A stretch of 64,000 nucleotides of DNA from Saxidomus purpurata. Lineage: Eukaryota; Mollusca; Bivalvia; Venerida; Veneridae. Below the pieces are notes generated by a model. The model was not told the DNA's origin, did no database searches, and worked only from the letters and a program-made list of their open reading frames with translations. Location of the stretch: positions 21,739,184 to 21,803,183 of the forward strand of contig JAFMSR010000018.1 of NCBI GenBank assembly GCA_022818135.1, in the 5' to 3' direction. Numbering within the stretch: position 1 is the stretch's first letter; the number at the start of each line of letters is the position of its first letter. Shown here piece after piece: positions 22,901 to 37,900 of the stretch. The position numbers and the translations under genes are program-made.

Positions 22901-25900
22901 TGTCAAAAATCAAAACGGAGTTATGAGGATTGTTTCCTCAGGTGTAGATGTTGATGGTAAAGATATATTTTGAGTTTCAAGTCAATACCTTTGATAATTT
23001 GCAAGATATTTGAATTTATAAAAAACTTTAACCAAAAATTCTAAGTTAAAAAGGGGCATAAATCTGTCAAAAATCAAAACAGAGTTATGGGGATTGTTTC
23101 CTCAGGTGTAGATGTTGATGGTAAACATACAGTTTGAGTTTCAAGTCAATACCTTTGATAGTATTCAGGATATTTGACTTTATTAAAAACTTTAACAAAA
23201 AATTCTAAGTTAAAAAGGGGCATAAATCTGTCAAAAATCAAAACAGAGTTATGAGGATTGTTTCCTCAGGTGTAGATGTTGATGGTAAAGATATATTTTG
23301 AGTTTCAAGCCAATACCTTTGATAATATGCAAGATATTTGAATTTATAAAAAACTTTAACCAAAAATTCTAAGTTAACTAGAGCTATCACTAAATGTGAT
23401 GAATACCCCCAAAAGGATTGCTTTATAAACTGAAGAAGTTCGTGGTAACATAATACCTTGCAAACAAACTAAAAAGAGATATTGTTCTTAGCAGTTCCTC
23501 TCATTGTGCTTGACCATTGTATGAAGTTGTATTGAATTCCAACTAGTAGTTTTCGAAAAATGCTCAAGACAGGGAAAAGTAACAAAGGGCAATAACCCTG
23601 TAATTAGTCAAGATGGAGTTATGGTTCCTGTGCACTGCACTCCCTCTCACTGTGCTTGACCATTGTATGAAGTTGTATTGAATTCCAACCAGAAGTTTTC
23701 AAGTTATGCTGCGGACAAGGAAAAGTAACAAAGGGTAATAACTCTGTAATGAGTCAAGATGGAGTTATGGTTCCTGTGCACTGCACTTCCTCTAAATGTA
23801 CTTGACCATTGTATGAGGTTGTACTGAATTCCAACTAGTAGTTTTCAAGTTATGCTTCGGACAAGGAAAACTAACAAAGGGCAATAACTCAGTAAATACT
23901 TAAGATAGAGTTATAGTTCTTGTACACTGCACTTCCTCTGAGTGTGCTTGATCATTGTATGAAGTTGTATTGAATTCCAACTAGTAGTTTTCAAGTTATG
24001 CTCCGGACAAGGAAAAGGAACAAAGGGCAATAACTCTGTAATTAGTCAAGATGGAGTTATAGTTCTTGTGCACTGCACTTCCTCTCAATGTGCTTGACCA
24101 TTGTATGAAGTTGTATTGAATTCCAACCAGTAGTTTTCAAGTTATGCTTCGGACAAGGAAAACTAACAAAGGGCAATAACTCAGTAAATACTCAAGATAG
24201 AGTTAAAGTTCTTGTACACTGCACTTCCTCTCATTGTGCTTAATCATTGTATGAAGTTGTATTGAATTCCAACCAGTAGTTTTCAAGTTATGCTCCGGAC
24301 AAGGAAAAGGAACAAAGGGCAATAACTCTGTAATTAGTCCAGATGGAGTTATAGTTCTTGTGCACTGCACTTCCTCTCAATGTGCTTGACCATTGTATGA
24401 AGTTGTATTGAATTCCAACTAGTAGTTTTCAAGTTATGCTCCGGACAAGGAAAATGCAACAGACCGCCCGACCGACCGACCGACCAACCACCGGGTGACT
24501 CCTATATACCCCCCTAAACTTCGTTTTGGGGGTATAAAAAGGGGCATAAATCTGTCAAAAATCAAAACAGAGTTATGGGGATTGTTTCCTCAGGTGTAGA
24601 TGTTGATGGTAAAGATACATTTTGAGTTTCAAGTCAATACCTTTGATAGTATTCAAGATATTTGACTTTATTAAAAACTTTAACCAACGCAGACGCCGAC
24701 GCCGACACCGACGCCGACGCCGGGGCGAGTGCAATAGTCTCCTTATTCTTCGAATAGTCGAGCTAAAAATCAGGACAATAAAGGACCTCTAGTAAATCAG
24801 AAAAAAAGAACTCTTTAAAAAAAGCTGCTGCTATGAAGATGTCCTTAAAACTGATTGTTCAGTTTCAGAAGAATAAAAATTAATTTCTCAAAGATATAAA
24901 CTAAGACATTATAAGTAATGGCTAGAACGAAACAACATAGTACATGAAGCAATCTGCAAAAAATCCATTGAAAATGTTTGTGTGTTTGGTTTAACGGCAC
25001 CGCTACACTACATCTAGAATATGGTTATATAGGGATTTTCAAAAGTGTTTGTAATGATTTATAATTTTGCAACATTAACTTCAAATATATACAGATATAC
25101 TTTACAGGAATTTATACTGGAACATTTTAATATGACTATTCATTCTAAAATATGTTATTTTCAGACAGTTTGAAGAACTTTATTTTTTCATCAAAATCTT
25201 AGAGTAAGCAGCTTTAAGGATGCACTACTGTCTGAAGACTACAGCTGTGTGTTCTTACCTGTGTGTGAGATTCGCCACCAATCTTATCTATAAATGTCCA
25301 AAAGTAGTCCTGGTTTTGTAAGATAATCCTTGCAAACAGCGTCACGTAGATGGACATCACCATCGGATGTTCCTGTGCAATGGTTTTGTAACTATACAGT
25401 ATGCAGGCACACAGTACATCACACATTGTTTTGTATAAGTAGAACTTAGATACAGGATATTTGTTACTTTTGAGTGGATATGGAATATTATCAAAACGAA
25501 AAGTGGAACAATTTTGATATTTTCATGAGTGCGGAGTGTGAGTGAAAATTGAATCACTTTTGAGTTGTGAAATATTCTATATCCACTCCAAACAAACAAA
25601 TTTTTGTTTTATTTTATGCCAAGTATTTAAACAAGAGCTAAATTATGTTTAAGCTCCAGTGAAAAAAGTAGTTCCGGCAGACCTATACCAGTCACACTGT
25701 GACTGGTGACTGTGACTGATATGATATCTTTATTGTCCAAATATATTTCACTGATAGAACAAAGTATTTCTTTAGTTACCATAAAATAAAAATATTTATT
25801 CTTCAGATACAATATAGGTCACTAGATTAAAGTTCTGCTATTAAGAACCACCCTTCTCTACTGTATATTAAGACCAGACATTTTGTAACCAAATGGTCAA

Positions 25901-28900
25901 AATCATAGTTAAAAGGTCTCACTAATAAGACCGATTCAGTATTAAGACCAATTTTTCTTGTTCGAAGGGTGGTCTTAATTAAAGGAACACTACTAAATTA
26001 AACCTTTAGAGAACCAACACAAGCACAAGCATTATTTATTCCTTATTTTCTTTTGGTGACATTTAGACAGTTTAACTTAATAATAGAAATCACATAATTA
26101 TCCTTTCCAAAACTTACCTTGTTTTCATGTTGACTGTCAATAAATAATGTATTGAAAAGTTTGCAAACAAGAGGGCCCTATATCGCTCACCTTGGTACAA
26201 GTCCACTTGCCTGGTGGAAGATCACTAGATAATGTTATATACCAAATAAGTTTTCCTATATACGCCTTTGTAGAACAAATGATTCCCCGCCCCCCCCCGG
26301 GCATGGTCAATTTTGACCCCAGGGGCTGCTAAAAATCTAAGCTCTAGGCCTTGTGGTTTCAAACAAGAAGATTTTCCCTATATAACGGGGCAACCAAGGG
26401 CAATAACTAATGTGACCCAGCCAATGCCCAAAAGCAGGCCTGTGGGTCAATTTTGACCAAGGGCTCATAATTTGAACAATCTTGGTAGAGGTCCACTAGC
26501 CAATGCTACATGCCAAATATCTAAGCTCTAGGCCTTGTGGTTTCAAACAAAAAGATTTTTAAAGTTTTTACTATATAAGCCTATGTAAAACTAAGTGACC
26601 CCCGTGCAGGGTCAATTTTGACCCAGGGGTCATAATTTGAACAATCTTGGTAGAGGTCCACTAGCAAATGCTACATGCCAAATTTCTAAGCTCTAGGCCT
26701 TGTGGTTTCAGAGAAGAAGATTTTTAAAGTTTTTCCTATATATTCCTATGCAAAACTAAGTGACCACCCCCCACGGGGTCAATTTTGATCCGGGGGTCAT
26801 AATTTGAAGAATCTTGGTAGAGGTCCACTAGACAATGCTACATGCCAAATATCTTAGCTCTAGGCCTTGTGGTTTCAGAGAAGAAGATTTTTTAAAGTTT
26901 TTCCTACATAAGCCTATGTAAAACTAAGTGACCACCCATGCGGGGTCAATTTTGATCCGGGGGTCATAATTTGAACAATCTTGGTAGAGGTCCACTAGCA
27001 AATGCTACATGCCAAATATCTAAGCTCTAGGCCTTGTGGTTTCAGAGAAGAAGATTTTTAAAGTTTTTCCTATATATTCCTATGCAAAACTAAGTGACCA
27101 CCCCCACGGGGTCAATTTTGACCCAGGGGTCATATTTTGAACAATCTTGGTAGAGGTCCACTAGACAATGCTACATGCCAAATATCTAAGCTCTAGGCCT
27201 TGTGGTTTCAGAGAAGAAGATTTTTAAAGTTTTTCCTATTTGTTGCCATAGCAACCAGAGTTCTGCATGGAATGGAATTCTTTGAACAATTTTGGTAAAG
27301 CTTCATGCAAGGAACATTCCTGCATAGTTTTATCAACATTGGCCTAGAGGTTTCAGAGGAGATGTCATTTGAATCAAAATGTTGACGGACGACGGACAAT
27401 CATCGATCAGAAAAGCTCACCCTGGCGTAGCCAGGTGAGCTAAAAAGTCAATGACTCAAAACAACATTCAAGTAAGTACCAACAATAAAACGCTTCATTT
27501 ACATTCAATTTAATCTCATGTACTCACATCAGAGATAAGGATAGACTGAAGAAATCCTGGTAACATTGACGAGAACACCTGGGGACCCTCTGAAGGGAAC
27601 GATCGGAACACAAGCTCAATCACTTTAAGTACGAGAATAACTCCCTCTGTACGAAGATCTGTTATAAGCCCCGACAATGATTTCACTAGGTCATTTGCAT
27701 ATTGCTGAAACAGAAAAACAAGTCATAAGTATAATGCTACAATAAAATAACTACAACCGTATGTCTGTGAAAAACAGATATACAGTCATATGATTTTACT
27801 GCAAAAAATTGTTAAAATTGATTCTCCAACATAAACCATTATACATCAGTAAAGGGTTAACTGTTTTGTAATTTTGATATTGCGACCTCTCAACCGACTC
27901 ACGGTCTAGTAAATTGTATACCACTTTAAGTACATCAGTGTTCAGTCTATCATAAAATAGAAGGGTGACGCACCCTGTCCTTTTCTCTGGCACCCTGCTA
28001 TGCCCTTTTTGACAGGATCTTTGCATTTGTGTTAATGAGCATATTTCTTTTGAACTTAATGACAAAATAGACATGCCTTTTTTAAATCCTAGCTTAAACA
28101 CTGTACATGTACCGGTATGTATCAACCTTGTGTACATTCAAGAATTTTGGTGATTTGCATGTCTACATTGTACTGTAAATCACATTGTATTCACCTAACA
28201 AAAAGTCTGTGATCTTTTATTTCTGGGTTATTTATGAGACCATGAATTCACGAGACCATGAATTCACAAATAAGTGATCGCACTGCTTCACACAGTATCG
28301 ATAATTTCCGGAGATTGTTGAATTAGTGAAACGATGAATTGAAATGTCCTCACGAAAAAAACACGAAGATAAAGTTTTCATGAATATTTTATGATTTACA
28401 GTAATTATTAGGTAAACTGAGAAACAATCCTTTGGGACATTAACATTTGGACAGACTTCCTAAAACATATGAAACAAAAAACTTCACTAACCTCCATAAA
28501 TTCCATTGGACCAAGCAATATGTATTCCTCTATTACTTTCAGACTTATTCTTAGATTTTCAGACCCAATCTCTGAAAGAAGGAATTGAAATGTTCACATG
28601 TACTACAGAAAATGACACAGAGCTGTATATAAAAGCAAGTTACAGTTATTCCTATCCTTGCGACCACCTGAGTTAAGCAACAACCTGACATATGTAACCA
28701 CTTTATATTCCTCCCTTGTAATTTAAGATAATAACAATTTATTCTAAGTTAAGAGACCACCTGTCTTAAGAGACCACAATTTCAGTTTTCCTCCTGTGTG
28801 GTCGCTTAAGAGATGTTTGACTGTATACAGAACTCTTGGAGTACATGTACACCTCTACAGTGCACACATAAATACACAGAAAGTAGCAGACAAAGTAAGA

Positions 28901-31900
28901 AATATATGTATATAAATCATGTACGCATGTGGTCTTCGAGCAGTCTTAACATTGGGAAGGTTCTAAAAGCCAAACTTCACTATAATACATTCATACAATT
29001 ACCTAATAATTCTGTCATATTTTTATACAAGTTTAGAAGAGATGGGGTGAGCTTCTCTGCGTTGGTGAGGGTGATATGCCAGAGTTCAAGACCGTCGTCC
29101 ATCAAGTACACGTGCTCCGGCTGCTTCGTATCTGTGCTCAACTCTATCACAGGTAGCAGGAAATCATACATTGTAGAACTTAAACTACCAAAACCCTGCA
29201 ACATAGTAAAGATTTGTGTAGTGATGTACATTTTTTTCCAAGAAAAATGATCTTTAATGTGTGAAGAAAAATATCTCTCACTCTCCAAAGCATTTTAAAA
29301 TTAATTTCCCTTTTTCCTGCTGATTTGAACAGTATTTCAATTATACACTGGTGGACAGTTTACCCAACCATCATTCCTGGGAAGAACCAATACCAGATTC
29401 CCACCCTATGTAAGAAACTGCCAACTTTCTCACAAATAGGACTTCTGGCATGTTTTAATTTTTATTCATTTCCAGTCGATATAATCAGTCTCAAATGTTA
29501 AAACTACAGTCAAACCTGTGTTAAAGACCACCTCCAAATAGAGATCACTCTGCGAACAAAGACCAGCAGGGAGTTCACAGTGCACTATTCATATATAGTA
29601 GACACACCTGTGAATAAAGACCACCTGCAAACAAAGACCACATTTGTAGCTTCCCGACAGTGGTCTTTGTACACAGGTTTGACTGTATGAACAACAGTAG
29701 CTTGGATTTTAATTGAAAATAGTCAAATGCTGCAATTTGTTAATTCTGTGATGATTTTCAGAGAGAATCACTATTGGAGTCAGAGTAAACTTACAGCCCG
29801 ATCACCAGATAGTGTTCTTTGTACATGTATATGTGTAAGCAATATATGACTGAGCACCAGACGGCATTCTATGTGTATGTGTAAGCAATACACGCCCGAG
29901 CACCAGAGGGCATTCTATGTGTACATATAAACAATACATGACATTTACCTGTACCAGATGTATCAGGGTGGTAAGTATTGCACATTTCAGCATGCTATGA
30001 TCTCTAGACTCCTCCCACAATGACGGTAGGTAAGACAGTAAAGATGTAGCATACGGTCGAATCTGAACACCAACACGTTCTATCACAAATGATATCACAT
30101 GTAACACCTGCATCTGAAAATCATATAACCTTTGTTTTACAACAGTATATAACACATTTCCAATTAAAGAATGCTGATCTACAATTGTTATGACAGATAC
30201 ATACATTTCCACTGAATCATTTCTGATTATAGAGGAGCTACATACTTTTCAATGCTGTTGTAGAGCTGTTGTAGATTTATGACAACAGAAACAAGAGCTG
30301 TCCATAAGACAGCAAGCTCGACTATTGTGGGTGTTTGCTAATAAAACAAAACTTTTATCAGTATAATAGCAAAACAAAATTCTGCTAACTATTAAGTGTA
30401 AACTAGGAAAGTTGAATCATAAAAAATGTCAAAATCTATCGCTACATATTTAATTATTGGTAAATTAATTGTTTGATACAAAATGTACCCCTGAACACTA
30501 TTGCTAAGTTTGATATAACTACATGTACCATAAGTGGTTACTGAGATATGTGCATGATAGTAGGCAAAACTTTAACCAAATTTTCAAAGTCAAACAAGGG
30601 CCATAATTTGCACTAAATTTAAATAAGAGTTATCTGTCTTGACTGTGTGACACCCCTTAAGATATTAACAAAGTTTCAAGTCAATATCATAAGTGGTTAC
30701 TGAGATATGTGCATGATAGTACCTAGCAGGCAAAACTTTAACCAAATTTTCAAAGTCAAACAAGGGCCATAATTTGTATAAATTTTATGCAAGAGTTATC
30801 TGACTTGACTGTGTGACACCCTTTAAGACATTAACAAAGTTCAAGTCAATATCATTAGTGGTTACTGAGATATGTGCATGATAGTACCTAGCAGGCAAAA
30901 CTTTAACCAAATTTTCAAAGTCAAACAAGGGCCATAATTTGCACTAAATTTATACAAGAGTAATCTGTCTTGACTGTGTGACACCCCTAAAGACATTTAC
31001 AAAGTTTCAAGTCAATATCATAAGTGGTTACTGAGATATGTGCATGATAATACCTAGCAGGCAAAACTAACCAAATTTAGTTCCTAGCAGGCAAAATTTT
31101 ACCCAAATTTTCAAAGTCAAACAAGGGCCATAATTTGTACTAAATTTATACAAGAGTTATCTGACTTGACTGTGGCAAAACTTTAACCAAAGAAGCAACG
31201 TCGACGCCGACGTGACTGTAATAGCTCTCCATATTCTCCGAATAGTCGAGCTAAAAATGCTGCCCAATATCTATTACTACACAGTGGCCATGGAAACAAC
31301 AATGATGATACTGTTATATCACAGCGATTTACTATTAGTAGGGTGACTTTCTGGCTTTAAAAAATGGGAACCTGGACCCCCCCTTATAACAAGCCGAGTC
31401 ATATATCAAAATGTTCGTAATAGATTGTAGTTTATGAAACTGCCGGCATAAATTGGCATAAATGGTGGCGTTCCGAAAAATCCAAGATGGCGTCCAAGAT
31501 GGCCGCCAAAACTGAAAAATCCAGTTTTTGTAGTACTGTTGGTCCAGATTTTTTTTAAAAGATTGTGTTTTGGTTTTAAACATTGAAATGTATAAATACA
31601 CACTAAATATACGAGTTTATGATGTTTTTTCACGAATTTAGGGATATTTATGAAAAAATTGACAATTTTACCCGTAAGAGTGATCAATTTTTCGGTTTTG
31701 AGAGGTATTTTTTTAACAGCAGTTCATTTGTTTACCAATTTGATACACCTATGTGGCAAGGAATAAAATATGACTTATAGCTTACCAAAATAATTATATT
31801 ACAGCAGTAAAAAGAGAATAAAATTTGAATGCACATGCATTTAAAAGTGGGTGGGGTAATTTCACATGTATTTTAGCTCTATGTATTCATTGTTTATTTG

Positions 31901-34900
31901 AACATTTCATTTACTTTACCTTCGATATTTTGTACTTCAAATGGATAGTTTCCAACTTAATGTACTACTTAGCAAATTTTAATGTGCAGATCATTTAGTA
32001 GAATCCAAAATGGCTTCCAAAATGGCTTCCAAAATGGCTGCCATTTAGACTAAAATATGGTCAAATTCAAGGGTACTGGGCACTTGGAGTGTACTTTTCT
32101 TATATTGATATATTCTTTACCAGCTTATATGCACAACTGTTTTTAAGAAGACACATTCATTCATTTGACTTCATATATGACTAGTCTAATTCTTTTGACT
32201 GAAAACTACAATTTTAACAACACGGTCGGGTTTTGGAAAGCAAACACCGTTATAACCTTGTTACACAAAGAATAGCTGAGCAGTCGAAACAGTGAAAACT
32301 GTTACTTATTTCGGCTACATTTTTCATACTGTTTCATCATATAATTGTTTAAGCAACATTTTCTGATTGCTTTATAAATGTGGGAATGAATAAAAATATA
32401 GATAGGACAAATTTGATGAGTAACATTTAACAATATCACCTGTTCAAGTTTAGAAGTGGGAAAATTCAATGAAAAACATGTAAACAATGTTTGTAAACAA
32501 TGTAAAACACAGATAATTCATCCTCGGTAACCCAGGCTATTCAGTATCCAATTGAATATATGACGGACAGAAGCGGCAGGAATTAACCGTGGGTTCCGAC
32601 GATGAGATAATTGTATACAAATAAATCATGAATGAAAGGTACACTCTAAGTAAAATTAAGTTTTCTTAGTCTATCTGTCTTAATGGCCAAGTGGTTAAGA
32701 TCACAAAACCTCTCACTGATAGAGGGTCATGGGTCGGAACCCCGCTACCAACCATGACTCTTTATGTGAGAAAGTTGGCAGTTTCTTAGGATAGGGGTCT
32801 CATTTTGGTCCATCCAAGGAACGATGGTTAGGTAAATTGCCCGCCTGCTTATGACTGAAATACTGTTGAAAAACGGGCAGTAAACTTAAAAACCAAACCG
32901 AACTTAGTATATGATACAAACACCATTTAACCTACATGTATTTCAAAAGTCAGTAAGCGTAACAAAATATTTTGAAAGTGCACTAAGAGCAAATGAATGC
33001 AAAGGTCAGTCTGCCTGCCCAATTGTATCTGACATAGGGTTATTAACCAAAGCCCTTGAAATTGTATGGGCCTGACATACTGAATTTGAAGGAGTTTTTT
33101 TTCTCACAGGAGGTATCCAGTTTATGATATCAGTTTTTGCTTGCATTGGTCATTTGTATGGTGATGCTGGCTTGAAAGACTTCATGATGGATTCTGGTGT
33201 TTGGTACTCAATCACAGGCTCTTTTTCAGTTTCAGAAGCTATGAATCTCACCTCTGAGGTTGAGCAGGAAGTTGTGCAAGAAATGGTAGAAGAAATTAAA
33301 AGTTATTTTCTCCCTATCATTGCTGAACTCAGATCTGCATGAAGATCTACCTCTAATTTGTTTAGATTTTGGGACGACTACTAACAGGAGTTCTCTTCCT
33401 CTCACACTGTACCTTGTGCCATCAAGGCATGGATTGTGGGATGTTTCTTGTTTGCTGCAAATCGAACAGTGTACTCAAGATTCATGCCATACCTTGTCCT
33501 TCAAATTAATCAACTCCCCAATGAATAAGTAGATGTATTTGAGAAATATTCCATCGTAACTAAACTGACGCAGGGTTCAATTCAATGGTGTTTGGTTTGA
33601 CTATATATTAGAAGTAACTGAAAACGAAGCTATAAAGTCACCTAAGTGATTGGTATCAAACATACTGACAGTGCGTTGGAACGCTGGTTTCTGTCTCGAC
33701 CTCTGATATCAAAAGATTCTTCTTCATACTCTTGTAGTTTTGATACTGGCCTCAATGTTTGTACAACAAACATCGCACTTTTACGCCTTTTCGTAAAAAA
33801 CATACATGAAGGCAGAACATAAAGTGCTTGAGATGTTTGATGAGAATGTTTAGACCCCTTTTTAGACAAAACTGCTTAACTTCACAACTGGAATGTAAAT
33901 TTTGCAGGTGTGTATAACTTTTAAATGAGCGACTGATTCCGTTTAAAAACAACAAACCTTCAAAAGAATTTTTGACCTACCAATGGCAAAACTGACTGAA
34001 AACAATCAAAAGTTCAAACCGTGTTGTTGATGTAAATTCAAAGGTGGTCAGTTTAAATGATGAAGAAATGTATGTGAAATTATTTGCTATTAATGCCCTC
34101 AAAGAGGTTCCTTTGAACGTCTACTTTCCTTGAAAATGCACCCATTCCACTAAGTTTGTTTTCAGATATATGTACGGAGAAAATTGTAAATCATGATTTT
34201 TACTCTCTAAAGTATGTCTGACCCTGACTGTGTTGTGTATGATGCTATGGCAGTTATTTATATGTTGCAGCCTTCTTATGATCAAAAACGTACGTACAGA
34301 TGACTGCTGGATTCTGGAATTACGTTATAAAAAACAGTGTTCAAAGTACATAAGTACATGTTATCTTTGACTAGTATTTTACAAATAGTTTAAAACTCCA
34401 GACACGCCAGAAACGTGGTAATATTGCTTCCACTGCCACTGCTGTAATATATGAAAATTAACATGTTGATACCAGATTTGGAGAGAGTCTTGGTCAGTAG
34501 TAAAAGCAAAATTGAAAATTGCAAGGGTCTACTTGAGAGGGAATATATCATTTTCGTCTTCGGTGGTATGGTTGAAAAACCCTTTATATTCGCTGTAATG
34601 CTGTTTCTTTTTAATTACGAAATATAGTTCAGTTAGGAAGAAGCTAATTGTAGAATAATTATGCAATTGGCATAATAGCCTTCTATGTGGGATCAAGAAA
34701 ACCGTTGCTGTTAGTCCAGACAGAGATTGTTTGGTTCTGTTGGTTCATTACTACAATAGTCTTGGTATTGACACACTCTTTCTCAAAACTGGTCGAAAAT
34801 CTACACATACTGCACATGTACACGTATATACCAACTCATTATGAAAGTTGCAAATTTGTTGCCTGCCCAGCTAGAGATGATCTTACAAAGTATGTTAAAT

Positions 34901-37900
34901 ATTTCATCCATGTATGGCATACTAGTAGGTAAAAAAGAAAGCAGTCCAGGTACTTTTGAAATATGCAGACAAACTTTGTGAACTATCGATCCGGCTTTGA
35001 CTGTGATCCCTGTTTGTCTTCTGTGTCTAGGTCTGCTGCCACTGATCTTGGTGAGTGCCTTTATGGGTCTGGAAACTGTGATTCCCTAAATTCTTTGCAT
35101 AGAAGTATTGTTCTTGAAGAGAAACGGGTTAAACCAAAAAAGCTTCCTCCAACTGATAACAGTTTTATGTTGAATTTACTTCGTTGTACTTATCACTTAG
35201 TAATTTTGAGAAATTTGACAAAAACAAAACTGTCCCTGACTAACCCATTAGATTTTTGTTATGTGGTTGACGAAGATACATTTGGCTTTTTCATAAAGAT
35301 AATGTCACAACCTGCCGCAGTACTAGAACTTTAAAGTAACCTGGTTCGTCTTTGCTGTGCTGTGATGAATGCATCTGCACAAGAAATCAACAACCTTGTA
35401 CACAAGTCTGTGTGTGTAAAGGCTGTATGAAAACACAGGTACTAGTTAAAAAGTGTTTACGATGTTAGCTTTTACTGGAATCGAAGACTGCTAGACTTAT
35501 GTCTTACATTTCCTTGCAGTTTTCCGTTTGCATTTTAATATAATTTACTGAATTAAATGAATATGTTTTTACTGTACAAAAGAACAGATCATAATGCCGC
35601 TGTTGCAGATTTTAAGTCTCTGAATGAGTTTTGCTGTAACTAACAGTTAGCTGAAATTTTCAATACATTGCTACCTTGGGTTATTTGTTACATACTATTT
35701 GATTATGTGATGAGTTCTACATGTTGTTATTGTGATGCATTATGTTAATGAGCCTTTGTGTCTGTAACAAATAAGCAACCAACGAAGTTATACACATACC
35801 GTTTACTATGGAAGTGGAAAACACGTGTAATATCAGGTAACTCGTGTATTTGAGTTTTATCTCAGACTAAGGTTACTACTTTAAGATAATAACTGTTTTA
35901 GTCTCAAAGCTTTTCTGTGCATTTTGTTGAAGAGGATAATGCAGTTGGAGAAAATGCGTGTGAAATTACCCCACCCACTTTTAAATGCTTGTGCAACTAT
36001 TTTTTTATATTTTTCTTTCTGCTGTTATATAACTTTTTTGAGTAGCTATGAACCAAATTTTATTTCTTTGTCACAGAAATGTATCAAATTGGTAAAAAAA
36101 ATGAACTGCTGTTACAAAAAATATCATTCCAACACCGAAAATTGTCCACTTTAAAGGGTAAAATTGTCAATTTTTTTCATAAATTTCTCTGAACAGGTGA
36201 TATTGCTAAATGTTACTCATCAAATTTGGCTTATCTACATTTTCATTCATTTCCACATTTTATAAAGCAATCGAAAAATGTTGCTAAAACATATGATGAA
36301 ACAGTATGAAAAATGTAGCTGAAATAAGTAACAGTTTTCACTGTTTCGACTGCTCAGCTATTCTTTATGTAACAAGGTTATAACGGTGTTTGCTTTCCAA
36401 AACCCGACCGTGTTGTTAAAAACTGTAGTTTTCAGTCAAAAGCATTAGTCATATATGAAGTCAAATGAATGAATGTGTCTTCTTAAAAACAGTTGTGCAT
36501 ATAAGCTGGTAAAGAATATATCAATATAAGAAAAGTACACTTCAAGTGCCCAGTACCCTTAAATTTGACTATATTTTAGTCTAAATGGCGGCCATTTTGG
36601 AAGCCATTGTGGATTCTACTAAATGATCTACATATTAAAATTTGCTAAGTAGTACATATAAGCTGGAAACTATCCATTTGAAGTACAAAATATCGAAGGT
36701 AAAATAAATAAAATGTTCAAATAAACAATGAATACATAGAGCGAAAATACATATGAAATTACCCCACCCACTTTTAAATGCATGTGCATTCAAATTTTGT
36801 TCTCTTTTTACTGCTGTAATATAATTATTTTGATAAGCTATAAGTCATATTTTATTTCTTGCCACATAGGTGTATCAAATTGGTAAACAAATGAACTGCT
36901 GTTAAAAAAATACCTCTCAAAACCGAAAAATTGATCACTCTTACGGGTAAAATTGTCAATTTTTTCATAAATTTCCCTAAATTCGTGAAAAAACATCATA
37001 AAATCGTATATTTAGTGTGTATTTATACATTTCAATGTTTAAAACCAAACCACAATCTTTTAAAAAAAATCTGGACCAACAGTACTACAAAAACTGGATT
37101 TTTCAGTTTTGGCGGCCATCTTGGACGCCATCTTGGATTTTTCGGAACGCCACCATTTATGCCAATTTATGCCGGCAGTTTCATAAACTACAATCTATTA
37201 CGAACATTTTGATATATGACTCAGCTTGTTATAAGGGGGGGTCCAGGTTACTTAAAAAATAGAGCCCTTTTTGACTGATTGTCACCCTACTATATACCGG
37301 GCACCTTACCTTAGTGTCACATTCTTTCACTTCTTTCAACAGTTGGAATAACAGAGAGAATATTACATCTAAAAACTGAAAATATAAAGAGGACTCAAAA
37401 ACATTCTTGATGAAAATGTATAAATAGCATAAGGTCAGTTCTCAAAACTAGGCCTGTGACTACAGAACTTCTGTCTATAACCACTCTAAAGTCTCCAACT
37501 CAAAATTCCCTTTTTCGAAAAGTATCAAGTTCCAAAACTAACCCTTTGTAAGCCAGATTTTTTAAAGGTACTTTCAGCCTAGGTCTTCTTTCAACAAAAT
37601 TCACCAAAGCCAACCCAAACTCAAACAGCCTTGATAAAAGATTATACTTAAATCTATAATTAGCACAAGTTTGTATCTTTCCGATTCATTTTACAAAAGT
37701 CAGTTAATTTTAAAGAATTGTCATTTACCATTAAAATCAAATATAAATATGATATAATAAATGTAATAATTAAAGTAATTGCAAGTATGAAATGAATACG
37801 TACTGGTAAAAACTGCTCAACCTTGAACTCAAAGTCATCAACAGGTAAATGAAATGTCAAGGAAAGCAGTTTATCTAGATCTACAGTTTACTGTGAAAAA

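Larger units (their letters stand above)
31338..37290. mobile_element. 6-kb element with 1.1-kb inverted arms
   Basis: Left arm 31338-32437 is repeated inverted at about 36192-37290, with high identity over most of its length. The ends read GTAGGGTGAC and GTCACCCTAC, and a TA lies outside each. A partial extra copy of part of the arm sits at 35950-36165. The core (33100-35440) carries fragments of one decayed coding sequence, and a SINE (32683-32910) has inserted beside the left arm. The element occupies most of IPO11 intron 16, and its right end is 13 bp from the exon 16 donor hexamer. I do not recognise the superfamily. Confidence 0.85.

Noticed and set aside
32683..32780. Functional tRNA gene
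   Set aside because: Boxes A and B are present but the cloverleaf cannot be completed and a SINE body follows; the same body occurs elsewhere in the window.
35924..36154. 76-codon frame near the right arm of the 6-kb element
   Set aside because: It is a translation of the inverted-arm sequence, whose other copies do not keep the frame.
37804..37860. Extension of IPO11 exon 15 upstream in the open frame
   Set aside because: The upstream bases are the U12 branch site and acceptor; including them would insert non-conserved residues and leave no matching donor.
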